Origin: DASUSH01 sp963785155
Lineage (GTDB): Bacteria; Actinomycetota; Thermoleophilia; Solirubrobacterales; 70-9
Assembly: GCA_963785155.1 (NCBI GenBank)
Contig: CAWAUB010000004.1
Span: 248,001 to 312,000 of the forward strand
Length of the DNA stretch: 64,000 nt
Direction of reading: 5' to 3'
In this document: positions 58,146 to 64,000 of the stretch, one piece after another
How the letters are laid out: every line of letters begins with the position of its first letter
Position numbering within the stretch: the stretch's first letter is position 1
Made by a program: the position numbers and the translations under genes
Notes under the pieces: model-generated
What the model was told of the DNA's origin: nothing
Database searches by the model: none
What the model saw: the letters and a program-made list of their open reading frames with translations, nothing else

Positions 58146-60827
58146 ATGGTTAGGGGCAGGCTGGGATTCGGGGTTATCGCGCTCGCAGCGGCGAGCGTCG
58201 CCGCAGCCGTGCCCGCGGCCAGCGCCCAGGAGCCGCCCGCGACGGGCGGCGGCAACTGCAAGCCGACGGCGACGATCGTCACCGACTCGCAGACGGAGAT
58301 CCTTCAGGACAAGACGATCCGCGTCGTCGTCGACCAGGGCGAGTGCGAGCTGGGCGAGCGGATCAGGGTCAACGCCAAGGACCGCGTCAAGGGCAAGCGG
58401 CGCGAGGTCGCGAAGCCGGCCCGGACGGAGCTCGCGGGCGCGCGCACCGAGGAGCTGAAGCTGAACAAGAAGGGCGAGAAGCGGGTCAAGCGCTGCGACC
58501 GCCAGACGCTGATCGTGAAGGTCAACGGCAACGGCTTCAAGGCGCAGGACCGCGAGAAGGTGAAGCGCGACCGCGTCGCCTGCGGCGGCGACGGAGGTTC
58601 GGGCGGCGGTGGCGGAGGCGGCGGCGGTAACAGCCCCTCGCGGTTCGAACCGGCCGGGATCAACACCCTCGACGCCGGCCGCTGCGACTTCCTCGACCCC
58701 TTCGTCTGCCTGCAGCCGTTCCCGAACGATCACTTCACGGCGCCGGCCGCCGACCCGGCCGCCGACCAGGCGGCGGGCTACACCGGCAGGCGGATCAACT
58801 TCAACCCGCTCTCCATGCCCCGGAACCGCGCGCAGGTGCCGATCAACCCGCTCGACTTCAACCAGAACGACGGCTTCAGCCCGGGCAACATGATCATGAC
58901 CAAGGTCCCGGGGCTCGAGACCCAGAAGGCCTTCGACGCGACGGGCGCGGTGCCGATCACCGACATCGGCCGCTACGCCGACCCGAATCAGCCGATCGTC
59001 GTGATCGACGCAGAGACGGGCGAGCGCCAGCCGATCTGGGCGGAGGTCGACGCGAACCCGATCTCCTCGCCCGACGACGAGCAGACCAACCCGAGCGATG
59101 GCGAGCCGGCGCCGGAGGACGTCAACCTGCTGATCCGGCCCGCCACGAACTTCAAGGAGGGCCACCGCTACATCGTCGCCCTGCGCAACCTGAAGGACGA
59201 GAAGGGCAAGGAGATCCCCGTCGGCCGCGGCTTCGAGCTCTACCGCGACGACATCCGAACCCCCGACAACGCGGTCGAGGCCAGGCGCTCCCATTACGAG
59301 CAGCTCTTCAAGCGGCTCACGGCCTCCGGGATCGAGCGCAAGAGCCTCTACCTCGCCTGGGACTTCACGGTGGCGAGCGAGCGGAACCTCTCCGAGCGGG
59401 CGCTCTCGATCCGCGACGACGCGTTCGCGCAGCTCGGCGACGAGAACCTCTCCGACCTGCAGGTCCAGGGCTGCTCGCCGACCTTCTCGGTCGAGCTCGA
59501 CGACCAACTTCACCCCGGCCGAGGACGGCCGCATCGCCCGCCGGGTCGACGGGAACGATCACCGGTCCCGTGTTACACGAACCTGCCGTCCTGCCCGCCG
59601 GGCTCGAGCTTCGCCTTCGCCCCCGGCTCGAACGTCCCGCAGGGGATCCCCGGCAACACGATGGACGCCGAACTTCATCTGCAACATCCCGCGCTCGGCG
59701 ATCGACGGCGCCCCAGCGCCGGCGAGGCCGGTCCTCTACGGCCACGGCCTGCTCGGCGGCGCCGAGCGAGGTTGAACAGCGGGCCGCAGGAGGCGATGGC
59801 GAGCGAGCACGGCTACATCTACTGCGCCACCGACTGGGCCGGCTTCGCGACGACCGATATCGCCACCGTTGCGGCTTCGCTTCAGGACCTCTCGAACTTC
59901 TCGAAGCTCGTCGACCGGATGCAGCAGGGCTTCGTCAACTTCATGTACCTCGGGCGGGCGCTGATCCACCCGCAGGGACTGGGCACGAACGCGGCGTTCC
60001 AGGCCGGCGGCCAGAGCGTGATCGACCGCAGTCGCCTGTTCTACGACGGCAACAGCCAGGGCGGGATCATGGGCGGCGCGCTCACCGCGCTCTCCCCGGA
60101 CCTCGACCGCGCCGTGCTCGGCGTGCCGGGGATGAACTACTCCTCCCTGCTGCGCCGCAGCGTCGACTTCGACCTCTATGCGCGCGGGGACCTGGCCGGC
60201 GAGGGCTGCGGGCTGATCGAGGGCGGGCTACCGGACCAATTCGACCCGCTCGACCCGATCCTCGGCCCGGCGCTCGAGTTCTGCCGGCTGACCCCGACCC
60301 CGGTCGGCCTGTACGACAACTACCCGAATCAGCTCGAGCGGCCGCTGATCCTCTCGCTGATGCAGATGCTGTGGGACCGCGGCGAGGCGAACGGCTACGC
60401 GCATCACCTGACGACCGACCCGCTCGCCGACACGCCGCCGCATGAGGTGCTCCTGCACCCCGCCTTCGGCGACCACCAGGTGGCGACGCTGACCGCCGAG
60501 GTCGAGGCGCGGACGATCGGCGCCGTCACGAACGCGAACCCGCTCGACGCCGGCCGGATCCCGGGCACGGATCCGCTCTGGGGCATCCCGCGGGTCGATC
60601 TCTCCAACCCACACGCGGGCTCGGCGATCGTCTACTGGGACTCCGGATCGCCGGCGCCGCCCACGCAGAACCTGCCGCCGCGCGAGGGCCGCGACCCGCA
60701 CGGCCACCCGCGCAACGACGTCAAGGCACGCAGGCAGAAGGCGGCGTTCCTGAAGATCGGCGGCGTGGTCACCGAGCAGTGCGGCGGCGGCCCCTGCTAC
60801 GCCGACGGCTACACCGGCGCGCCGTAA
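58146..60827 (+). CDS. Secreted lipase-like alpha/beta hydrolase (internal frame breaks)
   Basis: About 893 residues. Signal peptide (GFGVIALAAASVAAAVPAAS), a Lys-rich beta domain, a Gly linker (GDGGSGGGGGGGGGN), then a bacterial virulence-factor-lipase-like region (FPNDHFTAPAADPAADQAAG, DGFSPGNMIMTKVPGLE) and the nucleophile elbow FYDGNSQGGIMGGALTALSP (Ser). A late DHQVATLTAEVEART may hold the His. Between about 59505 and 59770 the frame shifts out and back: the natural sequence reads NFTPAEDGRIARRVDG, then PGNTMDA and NFICNIPRSAIDGAPA in other frames. It is probably an extracellular esterase or lipase. Confidence 0.82.
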   Translation: MVRGRLGFGVIALAAASVAAAVPAASAQEPPATGGGNCKPTATIVTDSQTEILQDKTIRVVVDQGECELGERIRVNAKDRVKGKRREVAKPARTELAGARTEELKLNKKGEKRVKRCDRQTLIVKVNGNGFKAQDREKVKRDRVACGGDGGSGGGGGGGGGNSPSRFEPAGINTLDAGRCDFLDPFVCLQPFPNDHFTAPAADPAADQAAGYTGRRINFNPLSMPRNRAQVPINPLDFNQNDGFSPGNMIMTKVPGLETQKAFDATGAVPITDIGRYADPNQPIVVIDAETGERQPIWAEVDANPISSPDDEQTNPSDGEPAPEDVNLLIRPATNFKEGHRYIVALRNLKDEKGKEIPVGRGFELYRDDIRTPDNAVEARRSHYEQLFKRLTASGIERKSLYLAWDFTVASERNLSERALSIRDDAFAQLGDENLSDLQVQGCSPTFSVELDDQLHPGRGRPHRPPGRRERSPVPCYTNLPSCPPGSSFAFAPGSNVPQGIPGNTMDAELHLQHPALGDRRRPSAGEAGPLRPRPARRRRARLNSGPQEAMASEHGYIYCATDWAGFATTDIATVAASLQDLSNFSKLVDRMQQGFVNFMYLGRALIHPQGLGTNAAFQAGGQSVIDRSRLFYDGNSQGGIMGGALTALSPDLDRAVLGVPGMNYSSLLRRSVDFDLYARGDLAGEGCGLIEGGLPDQFDPLDPILGPALEFCRLTPTPVGLYDNYPNQLERPLILSLMQMLWDRGEANGYAHHLTTDPLADTPPHEVLLHPAFGDHQVATLTAEVEARTIGAVTNANPLDAGRIPGTDPLWGIPRVDLSNPHAGSAIVYWDSGSPAPPTQNLPPREGRDPHGHPRNDVKARRQKAAFLKIGGVVTEQCGGGPCYADGYTGAP

Positions 60828-60877
60828 CCCGCCCGGTTTCACTTTTAGCTCTCCGAGCGCGCGGGTAGTCCGCGAAC

Positions 60878-62566
60878 ATGTCAGGGAAGGCGAATCTCGT
60901 CCTGGGCCCGATGGTCCGCTACGTCTCGGACACCGAGGCGACGATCTGGGTCGAGGCGGACTCCGCCTGCGAGGTGGAGATCCTGGGCGAGAAGGCGCCC
61001 ACGTTCGAGATCGCCGGCCACCACTACGCGCTGGTCTGCCTGACCGGGCTCGAGCCCGGCGAGCTCTACGAGTACGAGGTGGAGCTCGACGGCGAACGCG
61101 TATGGCCGGAGCCGGGCTCCGAGTTCCCGCCGAGCGCGATCTCGACCCTCGAGCCCGACGGCAAGAGCGATCTCGTCTTTGCGAGCTGCCGGGTGGCGCT
61201 GCCGCATGAGGAGCCCTACACGCTGCGCAAGGACGAGGACGATCGCGGCCGCGAGGTGGACTCGATCTACGTGCTCGCACGGCAGATGGTCGAGGACGAC
61301 CGCTCCGACTTTCCCGAGGCGATCCTGATGCTCGGCGACCAGGTCTATGCGGACGAGGTGTCCCCGGCCGTGAGCGATTTCATCGAGGAACGGCGCGGGG
61401 ACCAGGGCGACGAGGACACGGCGCCGCTCGACGAGGTCGCGGACTTCGAGGAGTACTGCCAGCTCTACCGCGAGGCCTGGTCCGATCCCTCGATCCGCTG
61501 GCTGCTCTCCACGGTCTCGACCTCGATGATCTTCGACGACCACGACGTTCATGACGACTGGAACATCTCGCGGTCGTGGGTATCCGACATGCGCGCGAAG
61601 AAGTGGTGGCACGACCGGATCACCGGCGCCTTCATGAGCTACTGGGTCTACCAGCACATCGGCAATCTCTCGCCGGCGGAGCTCGCCGAGGACGAGACGT
61701 TCCAGACGATTACCTCCGTCGACTCGGAGGGCGAGCTGCCGACGAAGCTGCTGCGCGAGTTCGCCGTCCGTGCAGACCGCGAGGAGGCCGGCACGCGATG
61801 GAGCTTCTACCGCGACATCGGCTCGACACGGGTGATCATGATGGACTCGCGCGGGGGCCGGTGCCTGACGCCCGACCGCCGCTCGATCTTCGATGACGAC
61901 GAGTGGGATTGGATCGTCGAGCACGCGAACGGCGACTTCGACCACCTGGTGATCGGCACCTCGCTGCCGTTCCTGCTCGGCCAGGGGATGCACTACTTCG
62001 AGGCCTGGAACGAGGCCGTCTGCGACGGCGCCTGGGGCGGGCTGGCCGCGCGCGGGGGCGAGTGGGTCCGGCGCGAACTTGACCTGGAGCACTGGGCGGC
62101 CTTCGACATTTCGTTCAAGCGGCTCACGAAGCTGATCGAGGAGGTCGGGTCTGGGGCGCGGGGCAAGGCCCCCGCCTCGATCGTGGTGATCTCCGGCGAT
62201 GTCCACCACGCCTATCTCGCCGAGGTCGCGTTCCCGCGCTCGGCCGGCGTCGAGAGCGCCGTCTACCAGGCGACCTGCTCGCCGATGCGGAATCCGCTGA
62301 ACGAAAGCGAGAAGCGGATGATCCGGATCGGGATCTCCCGTTTCGGCCACGCCCTCGGTCGCGCGGTCGCGCGGGCCGCGGGGGTCGAGGACCCGCCGAT
62401 CCGCTGGCGATTCTGCGAGGGGCCGCTGTTCAACAATCAGGTCGCGACGCTCAAGATCGACGGCCGTGCGGCGACGATGCGCCTGGACAAGACGAAGCCG
62501 CCCGAGGGCGGCGAGTACGAGCTCGAGCGCGTGTTCGACCACACGCTTGCGGAAGGGAACGGGTGA
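60878..62566 (+). CDS. PhoD-like alkaline phosphatase/phosphodiesterase
   Basis: 562 residues, no signal peptide visible. An N-terminal fibronectin-like domain (VRYVSDTEATIWVEADSACE, GLEPGELYEYEVELDGERVW) precedes the metallophosphatase: LVFASCRVALP, ILMLGDQVYADEVSPAVSDF, TSMIFDDHDVHDDWNISRSW, MMDSRGGR, VIGTSLPFLLGQGMHYFEAW and VVISGDVHHAYLAEVAFPRS. These are the Ca/Fe ligands of PhoD. Absence of an export signal suggests a cytoplasmic or unusual location. The stop overlaps the HAD gene (TGATG), so the two are co-translated. Confidence 0.92.
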   Translation: MSGKANLVLGPMVRYVSDTEATIWVEADSACEVEILGEKAPTFEIAGHHYALVCLTGLEPGELYEYEVELDGERVWPEPGSEFPPSAISTLEPDGKSDLVFASCRVALPHEEPYTLRKDEDDRGREVDSIYVLARQMVEDDRSDFPEAILMLGDQVYADEVSPAVSDFIEERRGDQGDEDTAPLDEVADFEEYCQLYREAWSDPSIRWLLSTVSTSMIFDDHDVHDDWNISRSWVSDMRAKKWWHDRITGAFMSYWVYQHIGNLSPAELAEDETFQTITSVDSEGELPTKLLREFAVRADREEAGTRWSFYRDIGSTRVIMMDSRGGRCLTPDRRSIFDDDEWDWIVEHANGDFDHLVIGTSLPFLLGQGMHYFEAWNEAVCDGAWGGLAARGGEWVRRELDLEHWAAFDISFKRLTKLIEEVGSGARGKAPASIVVISGDVHHAYLAEVAFPRSAGVESAVYQATCSPMRNPLNESEKRMIRIGISRFGHALGRAVARAAGVEDPPIRWRFCEGPLFNNQVATLKIDGRAATMRLDKTKPPEGGEYELERVFDHTLAEGNG

Positions 62567-63258
62567 TGAAAGCTGCACTGCTCGACGTCGACGGGACCCT
62601 CGTCGACACCAACTACCAGCACGCGGTTGCCTGGTTCCGCGCGCTGCGCCGGCACGGCGCGATCGTCCCGATCTGGCGGATCCACCGCCACATAGGGATG
62701 GGCGGCGACCAGCTCGTCGAGGCGGTGGCGGGCGAGGAGCTCGAAAAGGCCTCCGGCGACGCGATCCGGGATGCCGAGAAGGAGCTCTACGGGGAGATGA
62801 TCGAGGAGGTCGAGCCGCTCGAGGGCGCGCGCGAGCTGATCACCGACCTGCGCGACCGCGTCGACAAGGTGGTCCTCTCGAGCTCGGCGAAGGCGGAGGA
62901 GGTCGAGCACTACGTCGATCTGCTCGGCGCGCGGGAGATCGTGGACGGCTGGACCACGTCGGCCGACGTCGAGGAGACGAAGCCGGCGCCTGACCTGATC
63001 CAGGCGGCGATGGAGAAGGCCGGCGCGGACGAGGGGCTTCTGATCGGCGACACGCCGTGGGACGTGCGGGCTGCCAAGAAGGCCGGGATCGCCACCGCGA
63101 CGGTCCTGACCGGCGGCTTCTCCGAGCAGGAGCTCCACGATGCCGGTGCGATCGCGGTCTACGAGTCGATCCCGCAGCTGCGAGCGAGCCTCGACGAGCT
63201 GCCCGTCGTAGACTCTCGCCGTAACCAGGGGTGCTCGCGGAAAAGCGGGCTGAGATAA
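62566..63258 (+). CDS. HAD-superfamily phosphatase (phosphoglycolate phosphatase-like)
   Basis: 230 residues. Motif I LLDVDGTLVDTNYQHA, motif II VVLSSSAKAEEVEHY, motif III Lys in ETKPAPDLIQAAMEK and motif IV IGDTPWDVRAAKKAG make a complete HAD hydrolase with a helical cap (HIGMGGDQLVEAVAGEELEK). Substrate unknown. Its last 15 codons run through the 5' part of the TPP riboswitch, and the TAA stop (63256-63258) lies inside the aptamer's conserved CTGAGAT. The true protein may end a little earlier if a base was lost near 63205. Confidence 0.9.
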   Translation: MKAALLDVDGTLVDTNYQHAVAWFRALRRHGAIVPIWRIHRHIGMGGDQLVEAVAGEELEKASGDAIRDAEKELYGEMIEEVEPLEGARELITDLRDRVDKVVLSSSAKAEEVEHYVDLLGAREIVDGWTTSADVEETKPAPDLIQAAMEKAGADEGLLIGDTPWDVRAAKKAGIATATVLTGGFSEQELHDAGAIAVYESIPQLRASLDELPVVDSRRNQGCSRKSGLR

Positions 63259-63296
63259 GACCCTTTGAACCTGTGCGGTAATGCGCGCGGAGGGAG
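63213..63296 (+). promoter_or_regulatory. TPP (THI-box) riboswitch
   Basis: Conserved aptamer blocks are in order: GGGGTGC (63228-63234), GGGCTGAGAT (63247-63256), ACCCTTTGAACCTG (63260-63273) and GGTAATGC (63277-63284). Outer stem P1 is 63213-63221 with 63288-63296, eight of nine pairs. It binds thiamine pyrophosphate and controls the ABC transporter ATPase gene downstream, probably of thiamine or a precursor. The 3' strand of P1 can alternatively pair with the downstream sequestering hairpin. Confidence 0.95.
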
Positions 63297-63317
63297 CAGT
63301 TGTCCAAGACGACCACA

Positions 63318-63339
63318 CGGGCTCCCAGCAGGGAGCCCG
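63318..63339 (+). promoter_or_regulatory. Ribosome-binding-site sequestering hairpin of the TPP riboswitch
   Basis: CGGGCTCCC pairs perfectly with GGGAGCCCG around an AGCA loop. The right arm contains GGGAG, the Shine-Dalgarno seven nt before ATG 63343, so folding hides the ribosome-binding site. The aptamer's own GGGAGC (63292-63297) can pair with the same GCTCCC (63321-63326), giving an alternative open state. This supports translational control. Confidence 0.85.
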
Positions 63340-63342
63340 ATC

Positions 63343-64000
63343 ATGTTCAGAGGAGCCGCCGAGCGGTCTCGATGCGCTCGCTCTCGCACGCGTTCGGCGA
63401 TCTCGAGGTGCTCGAGGGGCTTGACCTCGAGGTGCACGAGCGCGAGGTGGTCGCCATCGTCGGCCCCTCGGGCTGTGGCAAATCGACCCTGCTCGAGCTG
63501 ATCTGCGGGCTGCTGCCGGCGGGGGGCAACGCGATCGCCGTCGGCGGGGAGCATGACGCGGCCGCTCGCCTCGCCAGCTGCGCGTACATGCCCCAGCGCG
63601 ACCTCCTCCTCCCCTGGTTCTCCGCGATCGACAACGCCGCGCTGGCCCTCCGCAACCGCGGCGCTTCGAAGGCGGACGCGCGCGCCGCTGCGGCGCCTCA
63701 CTTCGCCCGTTTCGGCCTCGCGGGATTCGAGGAGGCCGCTCCCGCCGAGCTCTCCGGGGGGATGCGCCAGCGGGTCGCGTTCCTGCGCACGCTGCTCGCC
63801 GCCAAGCCCCTGCTCCTCCTCGACGAGCCGTTCGGGTCGCTCGACACGATCACCCGCGCCGAGATGCAGGAGTGGCTCGGCGCCGCCCTGCGGGAGGAGC
63901 CGCGGACCGTCCTGCTGGTCACCCACGACGTCGAGGAGGCGCTCTACGTCGCCGACCGGGTGATCGTCCTCTCGCCGCGGCCCGGCAGAATCGTCGCCGA
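63343..64000 (+). CDS. ABC transporter ATP-binding protein, TPP-regulated (partial, runs off the window; 5' frame break)
   Basis: From codon 63372 the frame reads MRSLSHAFGDLEVLEGLDLE, Walker A AIVGPSGCGKSTLLELICGL, Q-loop AYMPQRDLLLPWFSAIDNAA, signature AELSGGMRQRVAFLRTLLAA, Walker B LLLLDEPFGSLDTITRAEM and switch His VLLVTHDVEEALYVADRVI. It resembles SsuB/ThiZ-type ATPases of the nitrate/sulfonate/thiamine-precursor importers. The riboswitch-controlled ATG 63343 is in a different frame, so one indel between 63343 and 63372 is likely; otherwise translation starts at 63372 without a well-placed Shine-Dalgarno. Permease and binding-protein genes are expected beyond 64000. Confidence 0.88.

Overview
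This 64 kb, GC-rich, densely coded window looks like chromosomal DNA of a high-GC actinobacterium, most likely of the Thermoleophilia/Solirubrobacterales type. That placement is an inference from gene content: egtB/egtD ergothioneine genes, F420-type oxidoreductases (LLM and Ddn families), a PknB-like kinase with an extracellular YVTN propeller, a CtpE-like P-type ATPase, a DUF559/AbiEi-like protein and many small actinobacterial membrane proteins. No rRNA, tRNA, integrase, transposase, phage gene or CRISPR array was seen.

Layout. 0-6.6 kb: ergothioneine genes (egtD partial, egtB), an SDR dehydrogenase, a fluoride channel, surface/secreted proteins and a DUF559 protein. 6.6-9.5 kb: three-subunit proton-translocating transhydrogenase (pntA1-pntA2-pntB). 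9.6-13.7 kb: FHA protein, secreted protein, broken Ddn-like gene and a kinase-propeller receptor. 13.7-18.6 kb: five-gene operon for a betaine/choline-type ABC importer (ATPase, two permeases, binding protein) ending in an F420-type oxidoreductase. 18.6-22.6 kb: CtpE-like ATPase overlapping pyruvate kinase. 22.6-25.7 kb: intradiol dioxygenase, sterol-desaturase-like enzyme, thioesterase and crotonase. 25.8-29.1 kb: secreted protein, two-component system, trypsin-like protease. 29.2-35.9 kb: membrane proteins, DNA ligase, tandem S51 peptidases and a membrane-anchored PI-PLC-like protein. 35.9-42.7 kb: L-2-hydroxyglutarate oxidase, VLCAD-like acyl-CoA dehydrogenase, and a TetR-DoxX-P450 operon divergent from an alpha/beta hydrolase-thioesterase pair across a clear operator. 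42.9-54.8 kb: DUF4126, MpsC-like protein, two c-di-GMP proteins, thiolase, rhodanese, voltage-gated channel, acyltransferase, PAS/MBL pair, coiled-coil protein and PPK2. 55-63.3 kb: MoxR-VWA pair, lipoprotein, large secreted lipase-like protein, PhoD-like phosphatase and HAD phosphatase. 63.2-64 kb: a TPP riboswitch with a visible ribosome-binding-site sequestering hairpin ahead of an ABC ATPase that runs off the end.

Two window-wide features stand out. First, three intergenic loci (about 31.75-32.03, 42.70-42.96 and 48.03-48.32 kb) carry the same roughly 70-nt element as an inverted pair around a central hairpin. I do not recognise this dispersed repeat family; it is the best candidate here for something undescribed. 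Second, about 20 genes are broken by single reading-frame shifts although conserved protein sequence continues in another frame. This density points to indel errors in the assembly rather than mass gene decay, so broken genes are annotated over their whole homologous span.
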